A stretch of DNA of 64,000 nt from Salminus brasiliensis (Eukaryota; Chordata; Actinopteri; Characiformes; Bryconidae): assembly GCF_030463535.1 (NCBI RefSeq), contig NC_132893.1:26968782-27032781 (forward strand), in the 5' to 3' direction. The notes beneath the pieces are model-generated. The model searched no databases. It worked only from the letters and a program-made list of their open reading frames with translations, and had not been told where the DNA came from. Below are positions 1 through 10,155 of the stretch, one piece after another. Position numbers and translations under genes: made by a program. Numbering within the stretch: position 1 is the stretch's first letter; every line of letters starts with the position of its first letter.

Positions 1-1045
1 CGGTTGGTGTGCCGGCTGCTTTAGGATGTGCTGGTGGATGTGCCGGCTGTCTTAAAATCCACCGGTTGGAGTGCCGGCTGCTATAAAATCCACCGGTTGG
101 AGTGCCGACTGCTTTAGGATGTGCCGGCTGCCTTAAAATTCACCGGTTGGTGTGTCGGCTGCTTTAAAATCCACCGGTTGGAGTGCCGACTGCTTTAGGA
201 TGTGCCGGTTGATGTGCCAGCTGCCTTAAAATTCACCGGTTGGTGTGCCGGCTGCTTTAAAATCCACCGGTTGGAGTGCCGACTACTTTAGGATGTGCCG
301 GTTGATGTGCCGGCTGCCTTAAAATCCACCAGTTGGTGTGCTGGCTGCTTTAAAATCCAACGGTTGATGTGCCGGCTGCTTTAGGATGTGCCGGCTGCCT
401 TAAAATCCACCGGTTGGTGTGCTGGCTGCTTTAAAATCCACCGGTTGGAGTGCCGGCTGCTTTAGGATGTGCCGGTTGATGTGCCGGCTGCCTTAAAATC
501 CACCGGTTGGTGTGCCGGCTGCTTTAGGATGTGCTCGTTGATGTGTTGGTTGCCTTAAAATTCACCGGTTCGTTTGCTGGCTGCTTTAAAATCCACCGGT
601 TGGAGTGCCGGCTGCTTTAGGATGTGCCATCTGCCTTAAAATCCACCGGTTGGTGTGCCGGCTGCTTTAGGATGTGCTGGTTGATGTGCCGGCTGCTTTA
701 AAATTCACCGGTTGGTGTGCTGGCTGCCTTAAAATTTACCGGTTGGTGTGCTGGCTGCTTTAAAATTCACCGGTTGGAGTGCCGACTGCTTTAGGATGTG
801 CCGGTTGATGTGCCGGCTGCCTTAAAATCCACCGGTTGGTGTACCGGCTGCTTTAGGATGTGCCGGTTGATGTGCCGGCTGCCTTGAAATCCACCGGTTG
901 GTGTGCCCGCTACTTTAGGATGTGCCGGTTGATGTGCCGGCTGCTTTGGGATGTGTTATTGATGTGCCGGGTGAAGTACAGGCTTGAGTACAAGCTGTTT
1001 TTAAGTGGTTGTTTTTAAGCCGGCACCCAGCACACAGGGATCCAA
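1..1045. repeat. 31-bp minisatellite array 1 (left edge truncated)
   Basis: About thirty head-to-tail copies of a 31-bp unit fill this block, which runs off the left edge of the window. Two unit types mix. Type A carries 'aaaatccaccggttgg' and type B carries 'aggatgtgccggttgatg'; both then share the core 'gtgccggctgctttа-like' segment (gtgccggctg followed by a T/A-rich step). A and B often alternate, which gives a 62-bp higher-order period. The regular repeat decays after about 950 and ends near 1020-1045 in 'aagccggcacccagcaca'. The AGCCGGCAC there is the reverse complement of the unit core GTGCCGGCT. A second array of the same family lies at 13983-16360. No coding frame is maintained. Confidence 0.95.
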
Positions 1046-1400
1046 CCTGAGATTAAGTGCAACTATAATAAGCATTTATTTTCTGTGATGTAAAAACAGG
1101 AAATTCGCAAACTGCATAATTACTAATCGAGCAGTGTATACTGGAAGATATATTTTTTGGCCAAATACGCCCAAAATAACAACATTCAAGGACTTTTATA
1201 ACTTATTTAAATCTGTTACCTAAATTAACTCTGAAAACCACAGTGTTCATTTAACACTGCCAGATTTCCTCCAGCACTGCTCGCAGACAGGCCTCATGTC
1301 CATGCATGGTTGCAGGCTGGCTGTAGTTGATTAATTTGATTAATTTGCTGGTTTTATACTTTTATATTCACTGCACTGTTTTAATGGTTCAGCTCTGGAG
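1046..1400. other. AT-rich spacer, nothing recognised
   Basis: This is unique-looking AT-rich sequence between the minisatellite and the hmgcs1 promoter. I see no open frame, structured RNA or repeat in it. Confidence 0.6.
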
Positions 1401-1744
1401 TATCCGGCCTCATGTTGTCATGGTGACGGACCTGCGCTTCCATGCGGATTCGCGAGCTTGACGTCTCTGACGACATGGCCAGGCGTCAGACGTCCTCGCT
1501 GATTGGTTGGTGCTCTCTCCCCATACGCCGTCATTCACTCACACCATTGAACCACTGGCAGCAAGGACCGACCACACGCTTTCTGATTGGCCGGGGCGTG
1601 AAGAGGGCAGAGCGCACAGAGACCTCAGAACTCCGGTGCTCTGCGGTGATTGGACGCTGGAAACGCGTTCGGTGAAGCTGCGGTAGATCACTCAGGTACA
1701 GCCAGCTTTCCGTATATAAACAGGTAGTGGGCAGTTCGCGAGTC
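1401..1744 (+). promoter_or_regulatory. hmgcs1: hmgcs1 core promoter: three inverted CCAAT boxes, CRE-like site, TATA box
   Basis: The block is CpG-rich compared with its flanks. Inverted CCAAT boxes (ATTGG) lie at 1502-1506, 1586-1590 and 1649-1653. A TATATAAA box lies at 1713-1720, so transcription should start near 1745. A CRE-like TGACGTCT lies at 1459-1466. Vertebrate HMGCS1 promoters are known to be sterol-regulated through SREBP working with NF-Y at CCAAT boxes. The CCAAT boxes are plain here. I do not see a clean sterol regulatory element; 'atcactcagg' at about 1687 is only a weak match. Assignment to hmgcs1 rests on position and on the donor site that follows. Confidence 0.75.
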
Positions 1745-1832
1745 TTTACCCACCAGCATTAGGTGTCATTAGGTTACAGTAAGCCTAGTGATTACGTCTT
1801 TTACTTCTGGGAAACTCTGACAACCTGTACAG
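1745..1832 (+). other. hmgcs1: hmgcs1 noncoding exon 1 (5' UTR)
   Basis: The start is placed about 25-30 bp past the TATA box and is approximate. The end is a strong donor, 'acag|gtgagt', at 1832/1833. The segment has no ATG that would form a useful frame. The start codon is in the next exon at 4964, so this would be untranslated leader, the usual HMGCS1 layout. Transcript data would be needed to fix the start. Confidence 0.65.
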
Positions 1833-2247
1833 GTGAGTGCGGTCTTATCACATCTGCAAAATAACTTTAAATATTTTTTAATTTTATTTAAATGCAATAT
1901 TTTATTAGTTTTAAGTTAATAAGTACTAGTTTTTGCCACAAGCACACAAGTCACATACACGTTCAACCTCAGAGCTTCTTAGTTGCATACAGTTTAACTG
2001 TGCAAATGATTTATTAATAACAATTTTATATAAAATATTAAAATAATGTATATTAAAAATATATATTAAATGGTGTAGTTTAAATTATTAGAAAAATAAA
2101 CTTTAAGGCTCATAAGTGTGCAGTTGCAATAGTATTGCTTGTATTATACTTTACAAAACTTTACATTTGACTGATTTCAATTGGGTTACACGCTAAATAA
2201 ATAAATGAACAGTGCCATCAGTTTAATTTATAATGTTTTTAAATGAG

Positions 2248-2483
2248 TTGGGGAGTTGGGGATGAGGTGGGGTGGTGATCATCCAATATCCTGAATTCAC
2301 TAACGCTCTTGATGCTGAATGCAATCAAATCCTCACAGCAATGTGCCAAAGATCTTGTAGAAAGCCTTCCCTGGACTGTAGAGACAGTTTCTCCAACATA
2401 AGCAGGATACACTCTACTTTAATACCTTTGATTTAATAGAAGCAGTGAATGAGCAGGTGTCCCAATACTTGTGTCCATATAGT
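2248..2483 (-). mobile_element. Fragment of a TIR-bounded nonautonomous DNA element
   Basis: The right end reads 'aggtgtcccaatacttgtg' followed by 'tccatata'. This is the same terminal sequence, in the opposite sense, as the ends of the element at 20825-21242. Inside, 'gctgaatgcaatcaaatcct' and 'agaaagccttccctgg' match words in the fragment at 18740-19087. The other end is missing. The family resembles a very common fish repeat that I know by sight, but I cannot give its database name. Confidence 0.6.
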
Positions 2484-2860
2484 CTACATGTGTATAGAAA
2501 GGTCTGCTGCCAGCATTCATAAATATAAAATAATCATTACCAGTTAATGTACATATTACAACCTGCATATTTAACTTGCCTTTCTTTGGTCCCATATGTT
2601 CTCTGGGCTTGCCTTAAAATATATGAATATGCATAAATATGAAGAAAAAATGTTAAATAGATTAAACCACGTGGGTGAAAGAGCGAGATTGAACGTTATG
2701 TATAGTTACATCTAGCATTTTGTTAAAATGGGACGACCATTTATCAAATTAAAAGAAAAAAAAAACAATTATTATTAAGAAACGTGTAAACATTGCATGC
2801 AATTAAAACAATAATCAATTAGATACGATAATATCTTAATCTTAGACTTAATCTAGAGGT

Positions 2861-2900
2861 TGGGGTACATGTAGATATTGGGGTACATGTAGATATTGGG
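2861..2900. repeat. Short tandem duplication (about 20 bp x 2)
   Basis: 'ggggtacatgtagatatt' occurs twice in direct succession, just upstream of the CpG-rich patch in hmgcs1 intron 1. Confidence 0.8.
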
Positions 2901-2929
2901 GTGAACGCTGGGCAGTGGTCAGTGCACTA

Positions 2930-3145
2930 CAGGGAATCTCCTGTGAGAGGAACACGCGTTGGACCGAGGTGCTCTACGGAAGTGAGTCCGTCCGCTTTGC
3001 GTTCCGTCACTGACCTTATGATTTGCGGCAAGGGGCAGCGGCTTCTCTCTTCACACTCCCAGTCACCTACTGCTATATGATTGTAAGGTAAGGGTGGCGA
3101 GACGATCAACTGAGCTCAGGTCAGAAAACTGAACTGGTGAACATG
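2930..3145 (+). promoter_or_regulatory. CpG-rich patch, possible alternative hmgcs1 promoter/first exon
   Basis: CpG density jumps here compared with the AT-rich intron around it. Three donor-like sites follow: 'gaa|gtgagt' near 2981, 'aag|gtaagg' at 3087/3088 and 'cat|gtgagt' near 3145. Any of these could end an alternative untranslated first exon spliced to 4954. This is inference from composition and splice motifs only. Confidence 0.3.
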
Positions 3146-3896
3146 TGAGTCTGAGTTTCACCGAGCGGATGTGTGTGAGGCGGGTAGTTCAGTGAAACCA
3201 GCAGCTCCTCCTAGCAACCTTAGCTAGCATTGTGGCTAACGAGCTAGCTAATACAGCTCACTGATCACTGACAGATTCGCTCCTCCTCTCGGTTTCTGAG
3301 GTTTAACACACAGTTTATTAGTAGTTAAATATTGGTGTGTAAGCAAAGAACACATTTACTGTCTTTAGGAAGAAGACAAGTCTGAAATTTGAGTGTAAAC
3401 GTGTAGCTAAAGGGGGACCGCTTATAAACGGACACGTTGCTGTTAATCAACGATTGGGCAACATTTTTATATTATTAGCTATCTATATTTTACTCTAAGA
3501 TTATTAATAATGTTATTCTGGAATATTAAGCTGGTGTATGGAGTCAATCCGTTAATGTCTAGCTAATACCTCAACGTTATTCACGTGAGATAAGGTCAGT
3601 AAGGGTAGCACTAGCTAGTTTGTACTTGCCTGATCGATTGTTGATCTGTAGCTAACATTATCAATTATCTACTAATAATGAATGCTGTAAGTTGAGCTAT
3701 GTTTATTAAAAGTGGACGAGGCTTAATGTTTGCCTAATGTTGTCTTCTTTGGTCTGTTTTATCTTGTTTGAAGCTTAGCTAGCTAACCACGGAACCATTT
3801 AAGGTGGATCAGAGGCTTGATGTAATAAGCCAACCAGACTTTTAGCTTAGGTCTACATTCAGGATGTATTACAGTGTTAAGACTAGCATATTAACA

Positions 3897-3963
3897 TATA
3901 TAGCTATATATACATACATATACATTATATATATACATTATATATATATATATATATATATAA
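3897..3963. repeat. (TA)n-rich microsatellite
   Basis: TA dinucleotides with TACA interruptions, ending in an uninterrupted (TA) run. Confidence 0.95.
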
Positions 3964-4144
3964 TGTAGTTCCCACATCTTGGTCAGTCTTAAAACAAGCT
4001 TCTCACTTTGTTAGTAGAGCTGTAAGATTTCGCTTAGCTTAGCAAGGTTACTGTAAGCCAATTAGGGGAGGGGATGGTCCTTCGCCAGCCCGGGAAGGTC
4101 AGCTAATGACCCTAACCAAGACTCACTGACAGTCTGACAGTCTG

Positions 4145-4168
4145 CACACACACACACACACACACACA
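4145..4168. repeat. (CA)12 microsatellite
   Basis: Uninterrupted CA dinucleotides. Confidence 0.97.
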
Positions 4169-4408
4169 TCTCACACAGCTGCTTTTTTGAGTGAGAGAAG
4201 TGATTCTGCAACCTCAGACTTTTCTGTAAGTTTTGGAAGTGACATTATCCTATAGTGTAAAATCAGGTTTGTTGGGAAGACTTAATGGACATTTAGTTGT
4301 ATCTGCAAGTTCATCTAGGTTGCGTTGTCTTGGCTATTTAAATAATAGTGTATTTATTGTTTGCAAGAAATGTAAACTACTATTTACACCATTTTTCGTC
4401 CTTTAGCG

Positions 4409-4427
4409 TTTTTTTTTTTTTTTTTTT
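4409..4427. repeat. Poly-T tract
   Basis: Nineteen consecutive T in hmgcs1 intron 1. Confidence 0.95.
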
Positions 4428-4551
4428 ACGTCTGTGAAACTGTGAAGCTGGTAAACTGCTAAACTAACTCTGCTAATATTTAGTTTTTAATGTAAGCTAT
4501 TAGTTTTCTGATATTAGCTGTTGACATCGCAAGTGCTAAATGCCTGCTCAA

Positions 4552-4615
4552 CCCCCCCCCCCCCCCCCTTTTTTTTTTTCTTTTTTTTTATTTATTTTTT
4601 TTTACTATTATTATT
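4552..4615. repeat. C17 run followed by T-rich tract
   Basis: Seventeen consecutive C (4552-4568) pass straight into a T-rich polypyrimidine stretch. The whole block is one-strand pyrimidine and could be prone to length change or assembly error. Confidence 0.95.
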
Positions 4616-4953
4616 TTTTCCATGTTATGAAAGCATAGTGCAAAGTCCATGTCACTCTTTTGGACAGATTGATGTGATGTGTGTGTAAGTAGGTGAAAGT
4701 TCATCAGCACACCAGCTTTTTTGACCTTTACCCCATTAAACATTTAATCCAGTTACAGATGACGTGTGCTGCAGGCCTAAACATGTCTGTTCTTTTACAG
4801 AGGGACTTCACATGCAAATACAGTTCTTACTCAGTCTTCCAAATAAAGCCTTCAGAGCAGGTTTTGCCACCCTTTTGCCTTGCCTGCTTGTGTTGTCGTG
4901 TCATTTTGTAACTTAAGAACATTAATCACTGGCTGATCATTATTTTTCCACAG

Positions 4954-5411
4954 TCCATTCACAATGCCTGGCTCTGTACCTGCAAGCTATGTGGCCACTT
5001 GGCCTAAAGACGTGGGCATCATCGCGATGGAGGTCTACATTCCCTCCCAGTATGTGGATCAGGCAGAACTGGAGGAGTTTGATGGCGTCGGGGCAGGAAA
5101 GTACACCATTGGGCTCGGCCAGGCACGGATGGGCTTTTGCTCCGACCGTGAGGACATTAATTCTCTCTGTCTGACTGTGGTGCAGCGGCTTATGGAGAGA
5201 AACTGCCTGTCATATGACAGCGTGGGGAGACTAGAGGTGGGCACAGAGACCATCATTGACAAGTCGAAGTCTGTGAAGACGGTACTAATGCAGCTGTTCG
5301 AGGAGTCTGGGAATACAGATGTGGAAGGCATTGACACAACTAATGCATGCTATGGAGGCACTGCTGCACTTTTCAATGCAGTCAACTGGGTGGAGTCCAG
5401 CTCTTGGGATG
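4954..5411 (+). CDS. hmgcs1: hmgcs1 exon 2, residues 1-149
   Basis: The acceptor is 'ttttccacag|tcc' and the start codon is at 4964. The exon encodes the N-terminal thiolase-fold half with catalytic Glu95 and the acyl-accepting Cys129. It ends after the first base of a Gly codon, at donor 'g|gtaagt'. Confidence 0.97.
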
Positions 5412-6842
5412 GTAAGTATTCTTTTGCCGCACATTCTAGTTGTACTTTTAGGGTTGTGTGATTGGATTGGAATTAGAATACAGGGCCAGGGTTTATCTCC
5501 TAATGTGTGATCGGCAGGCATCCCTTTTATTTTTGTTGTGTCCAGTCTGTGTTGTGATTTTAAATTAATATAAGATCTGTATGCAGTACTGCACCAAATA
5601 CTTTATTAATGTCTTTGTTATTTGTTAGCCCGCAATTTAATACTGGATTCAAGTGTCAAAACAATTTGAACTAAACTTGATCTATGTAGTAAAACTAATG
5701 CTGTATTCATGTTGTTGAGTCTGCCACTAAGACTAGAGATGGGAGGAGTGTAGCTTATTACTAAAAGTGTGTGATTCAGATTTTGGTATTCAGACAATGC
5801 TGTTAGCACTTTAATGTGAATTTTTTTTTTCATAGATTGTTACACACCTAGTCTTTGTTTCTTTCAACAGCTAATAAAAACGTTTATCACCTAATTTGTC
5901 TGTGAAGAAAGCCATAAAATTCACGCTTAGTGCCCCCATAATGTACAGTGTCGTCAGATTTCATTAAAAGAAATTTGTTAGCCATAAAGCAAGTTTTACT
6001 CGTAAGGAGACTCTTGCAAAATAAGGCCTATGTTTACGCCTAACGACACTGTGTTTCACGTCACACCATTTACTGTGTATTTCCAAAGGTTTAAGCTTAT
6101 CATGCTGAGATATGGTCCTGCTTGTATGTTTGACCAACCATGTGACATTTCCCCTGCATTTGATGTTGTGTTTATTTATCCTTTTTCTAAGCGTGACTTT
6201 TATTGGTTGCCCTCTACAGGTCGCTACGCTCTGGTTGTGGCTGGAGACATTGCTGTGTATGCCACAGGCAGCGCCAGGCCTACTGGTGGGGCTGGAGCAG
6301 TGGCCATGTTGGTAGGGCCCAATTCCCCGCTGGCATTTGATCGAGGTATGTGGCCGTACACACAGCTGTCATGAACTTTGGCACACTTGCACCACTATCA
6401 TTGTTGAGTGAGCTTACAAAACAGTTAAGGTCAGTCTGCACATTGCTGTGACTTCCTACTTTGTTTGTGTCTAAACACTGATAACATACCAGAGGAGAAA
6501 TTTCACAAAGCAAGATTTGAACCAGAGTTTAGTCAGATAACTCAAGCCCAGAGTCCTGCCTGTCCAGTAGGAGGAGGGCTGAGGGGCATTCCTATTGGAC
6601 AGTCTACACTTTTGAGTGAGAGGCCCTCTAGAGCAGTCATATCTAAAAGCTTGTTTAGAAAACTGAATTAGGCTGCTGTAGCAAAATGTTTAGTTTCAGC
6701 TGGATTACCATTATTGTGTTGAATTTGATAAATGTCAAATTAGTTGCTTAACATTTAGTCATTTTTACTGTCACATAGTTCAATCACATTGACTTCCATT
6801 GTCATACACTGATTATAGTTACTTAGCTGACCATTTTCAATG

Positions 6843-6921
<79 letters not shown>

Positions 6922-9900
6922 GTGTATATGTATATGTATGTGTATGTATGTATGAGAATAATAATAATGAGTAATGTTTGTTTTCTTTTGCAGGTCTGAG
7001 AGGCACCCACATGCAGCATGCATATGATTTTTACAAGCCTGACATGGTATCTGAATACCCCGTGGTGGATGGCAAGCTTTCCATCCAGTGCTACCTCAGT
7101 GCATTAGACAGATGCTACTCCGTCTACCGTAATAAGATTCAAGCACAATGGCAAAGAGGTGCGTAATCAATCCCTGCACAAGCAGTTTATATGCCAGCGT
7201 GCCTCTAAACACATTGCAGCCTTCACAGCGCAGTGCATTGCCTTACTAACTCCATTAAGTCGTAAAGTGGGCTTAGGCTGTTCCTGCATGTCACAGTAGT
7301 ATTCTAAGCAGGTTTAACAGCTCATGGTCGGTGCTTAAACTTAAGTGAATACAGCTTGTAACTTGTCCTAAGAGGAGTGCATCTTCCGAGTGGGGATGTG
7401 TATTTGGGTATCTTCAATAGTATTTTAATACTCAAACAACAAGAAAACATTTGACATTGTTATGAGTAAAAAACTAACGTCCTTAATTGAATACCAGAGA
7501 CTAATGGGAGAAGAAGCTTCTTTTCTTTATCAATGACCATGACCTTACCATGAGCTGTTTTACATCCCTATGTTCACTGAGGTTATACATCGAGCACTCA
7601 GTCAAAACCTGTTTACAGATTAGTTGGACTACCCATGTATTCAAATAAACATGACCATTTCTACTTTAGCATATCCTAATTTGGTGGCCTTTAAGGTCGA
7701 GTTTGAGAACCTCCAGTCTATAGAACTGACCTAAGTGTGTTTGGAGTACAAAAATGACAGGAAAACATGAAGTGATTGAAGGTCCTTAAGCACTGTCTTG
7801 ATAACCTACAATTACTGCAGGTTAACACTGCACAGTTTCTACACATGATTTCTTTGTTCAGTTTTGTTATAGTTCAGTCTTTATGTGTTAATTTCAGAGG
7901 GTCTTGAGAGGCGTTTCAGTTTGGATGAATTTGGCTACATGGTCTTCCACTCTCCCTACTGTAAACTTGTCCAGAAGTCTCTGGCTCGCCTCCTGCTCAA
8001 CGATTTTCTGTCTCATCCCAACCCCAATACAGAAAATGGCCCATTTAGTGGCCTGGAAGCCTTCAGGTCAGTATCTGTCTATTAAAGAGGAGAATATGGC
8101 TCATGCAGAAGTGCTGTTTCCAGTGGAACCCTGGTTTATGAGTGTGCTAAAAGTTCTGGTCCTTTGAAGAGCAGCCTGTAATCTTTGTTGCTTTGATGTC
8201 TGGCCTACTGTAATGACTTCAATGGCAATAAGGTTAAAAATGTGCATACTCAGGCCAACCAGTTTCACCATTGTGCACAATTGAAATTTTAAAATGCAAA
8301 TTTAATAATAATAATAATAATTATTATTATTTTAATTTAAAGGGATGTGAAGATTGAGAACACTTATTTTGACCGAGACGTCGAGAAGGCCTTCATGAAA
8401 GCCAGTGCTGAGATGTTTGATCAGAAAACCAAGGCTTCTCTCCTCATATCTAACCAGAATGGCAATATGTACACACCATCTGTGTATGGTTGCCTGGCTT
8501 CAGTTCTAGCACAGTATGTACCATAGTTTCTGTTTCATCTGCTAAACAGCCTTCCCATTAAGGCTGTGTAATCCATAATTCCATAGTTCTGCATTGGTTG
8601 CACCTAAGTTTAAAATATTAAACTTAAAGTCTTATGACTGTTTTACAGACATACTGCACAGCAGGTTGCAGGACAGAGAATTGGAGTGTTCTCTTACGGC
8701 TCAGGCTTTGCTGCAACTCTCTACTCTATCAAAGTCACACAGGATGCTACACCTGGTGAGTTTAAATGCACACAAACAAAACTTCACCTCTTGATTCTTG
8801 TCATGATGGGTGTGATTTCAGGTGCTGAATTAAGTGTGTTTTATGTGTGTGTGCTTTTAGGTTCTGCACTGGATAAACTTGTTTCTAGTCTGTCAGATCT
8901 GGAGGCCCGACTGGACTCTAGGAGGAAAGTTGCACCTTCTGTCTTCGCAGACAATATGAAGCTTAGAGAAGACACCCATCACTTAGGTTTGCCACCATTT
9001 AGTTTTAAGATTTTGTTACACTTACAAGAAAATAACAGGAAATAATAGCAGATGTTTTGTGTATGTTATCTGCATTGTATAACTTTACGTATACTGTATA
9101 TGTCAAGTTACTGTTTCTTAGTTACAAGGTTTTCAAGCCACAGTTTGTTTTCTATTTGCATCTATAAAAACGCCTCTTGCTCTAATTTCACATCCACTTA
9201 CTTCATATGTAGTTTAGAGATGCTGATAATGACCGTATTTACTAACATAAGCATTAATGTCTGTTCTACTCCAACAGCAAACTACATCCCCCAGGGTCCT
9301 GTGGATGAGCTCTTTCCCGGAACGTGGTACTTGACCCGTGTGGATGAGAAACACCGCAGGTATTACGTCAGGCGCTCCCAGGACGAGGACAGACCTCTGG
9401 AGGCAGGGCTGGTTGACTCTGTGACCGCAACAGAGGTATGAAAGTCAGATAAAATGTACTGTGTGTCTAAAGGGTAATCGTTAGGATAACAGATTTATTC
9501 TAGAGGTGTATTAATGCAAATGCCGGTGGAGATTCAAATTTTAGATTTGGTTAGATTTCATCGTAATAATCTTCAGTAATGTATGCACACACTGTTTGAG
9601 CAAGCATGAAATCCCGAAAAGTTCGAAAATGTGGCACATTTGATCATGATACTTAAATGTTTTTACAACATTAGATACATATCACTATTTATTAATTTAT
9701 TGAGATACAAAAAATGGACTGATCAAAAAATATTTTTAAAATACTGTATTAAAATCAGCACTTCACTGCACTAAATGATGATTTATTCCCTCTTTTTAAT
9801 ATAAAAGTTGTCTTTAAATGCAGACAATATCCACAATATACTAATAAAAGCACATTGAGGCATAAATCATCATGATAATACTGTTTCATTTTTGCTCACC

Positions 9901-10155
9901 TAATTCTGAATCATACCAACATGACCAAATCGAATCGTCAAATTGGAGATGTGATGATGCAGAATCTCCTAAAGAGCTGCAATCAAATGGAATTGCTGTC
10001 AGATCCTAGGTTTACACCCTCCTTTGATTGCATCTGCATTTCTCTCTCTCCTCTCTCTCCTGCAGCACATCCCCAGCCCAGTGAAGAAGATGCCCCGCAT
10101 CCCAGCCTCCACAGCTGCCCCTGAGGTGGTGGCCATTAGTAATGGGGATCACTAA
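4964..10155 (+). CDS. hmgcs1: Hydroxymethylglutaryl-CoA synthase, cytoplasmic (complete, 9 coding exons)
   Basis: Joins 4964-5411, 6220-6345, 6994-7158, 7898-8066, 8343-8513, 8649-8755, 8861-8986, 9278-9435 and 10066-10155. Every junction has GT-AG and keeps phase, giving 519 residues plus stop (human HMGCS1 has 520). The enzyme condenses acetyl-CoA with acetoacetyl-CoA to HMG-CoA in the cytosol, the step before HMG-CoA reductase in the mevalonate/cholesterol pathway. The catalytic residues fall at the human positions: Glu95 (EVGTE), Cys129 (TTNACYGG) and His264 (FHSPYC). There is no mitochondrial leader, and the start MPGS matches the cytosolic paralogue, so this is HMGCS1 rather than HMGCS2. 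The C-terminus (ISNGDH) resembles human ISNGEH. The ATG at 4964 is ten bases into its exon. Introns at 5412-6219, 7159-7897 and 9436-10065 show nothing notable; the one at 6346-6993 holds a long (TA)n tract. Confidence 0.98.
6220..6345 (+). CDS. hmgcs1: hmgcs1 exon 3, residues 150-191
   Basis: The acceptor is 'ctctacag|gtcgc'. The exon encodes [16 protein letters not shown] and a [11 protein letters not shown] segment typical of HMG-CoA synthase. The donor is 'gag|gtatgt'. Confidence 0.97.
6848..6950. repeat. (TA)32 microsatellite with TATG tail
   Basis: Uninterrupted AT dinucleotides run to about 6912, followed by TATG/TGTA variants. The tract lies in hmgcs1 intron 3, 40-145 bp before the next acceptor. 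Confidence 0.97.
6994..7158 (+). CDS. hmgcs1: hmgcs1 exon 4, residues 192-246
   Basis: The exon encodes [17 protein letters not shown] and the [13 protein letters not shown] segment, both family hallmarks. The donor 'gag|gtgcgt' leaves one base of a Glu codon. Confidence 0.97.
7898..8066 (+). CDS. hmgcs1: hmgcs1 exon 5, residues 247-303 (His264)
   Basis: The exon encodes the [20 protein letters not shown] segment. His264 is the general acid/base of the condensation. Confidence 0.97.
8305..8331. repeat. Short (AAT/ATT)n palindromic tract
   Basis: 'aataataataataataa' followed by 'ttattattatt' can pair with itself. It lies about 12 bp before the exon 6 acceptor of hmgcs1, where a pyrimidine tract would be expected. 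Confidence 0.8.
8343..8513 (+). CDS. hmgcs1: hmgcs1 exon 6, residues 303-360
   Basis: The exon encodes [15 protein letters not shown] and [14 protein letters not shown]. The acceptor 'ttaatttaaag|gg' has a poor pyrimidine tract. The donor 'aca|gtatgt' leaves two bases of a Gln codon. Confidence 0.95.
8649..8755 (+). CDS. hmgcs1: hmgcs1 exon 7, residues 360-396
   Basis: The exon encodes [17 protein letters not shown], the GSG substrate loop region. The donor is 'g|gtgagt'. Confidence 0.96.
8861..8986 (+). CDS. hmgcs1: hmgcs1 exon 8, residues 396-438
   Basis: The exon encodes [10 protein letters not shown] and ends at ENMKLRE-like [11 protein letters not shown]. The donor 'tag|gtttgc' is weak at positions +3 to +5. 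Confidence 0.94.
9278..9435 (+). CDS. hmgcs1: hmgcs1 exon 9, residues 438-490
   Basis: The exon encodes [18 protein letters not shown] and [13 protein letters not shown]. It ends on a whole Glu codon, at donor 'gag|gtatga'. Confidence 0.96.
10066..10155 (+). CDS. hmgcs1: hmgcs1 exon 10, residues 491-519 and stop
   Basis: The acceptor is 'tctctcctgcag|cac' after a long CT tract. The exon encodes [13 protein letters not shown] and ISNGDH, followed by TAA at 10153-10155. The 3' UTR continues in the same exon. Confidence 0.96.
   Translation, partial: HIPSPVKKMPRIPASTAAPEVVAISNGDH

Larger units (their letters stand above)
1833..4953 (+). other. hmgcs1: hmgcs1 intron 1
   Basis: This is about 3.1 kb between the noncoding exon and the ATG exon. 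It holds a transposon fragment at 2248-2483, a CpG-rich patch near 2940-3180 that may be a second promoter, many TAGCTAGC-type words (3220-3800), a (TA)n tract, a (CA)12 tract and long C/T homopolymers near 4550-4610. No coding segment is recognised. Confidence 0.7.

Noticed and set aside
1..960. CRISPR-like repeat array
   Set aside because: Units are directly adjacent 31-bp copies without unique spacers, and the genome is clearly vertebrate. It is a minisatellite.
6755..7023. Several YIYIYI-type open frames
   Set aside because: They are translations of the (TA)n microsatellite. The same applies near 13860-14081, 14763-14945 and, for CVCV-type frames, 19061-19454.
4964..10155. Mitochondrial HMGCS2
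   Set aside because: There is no transit peptide, and the start, length (519) and C-terminus match the cytosolic enzyme.
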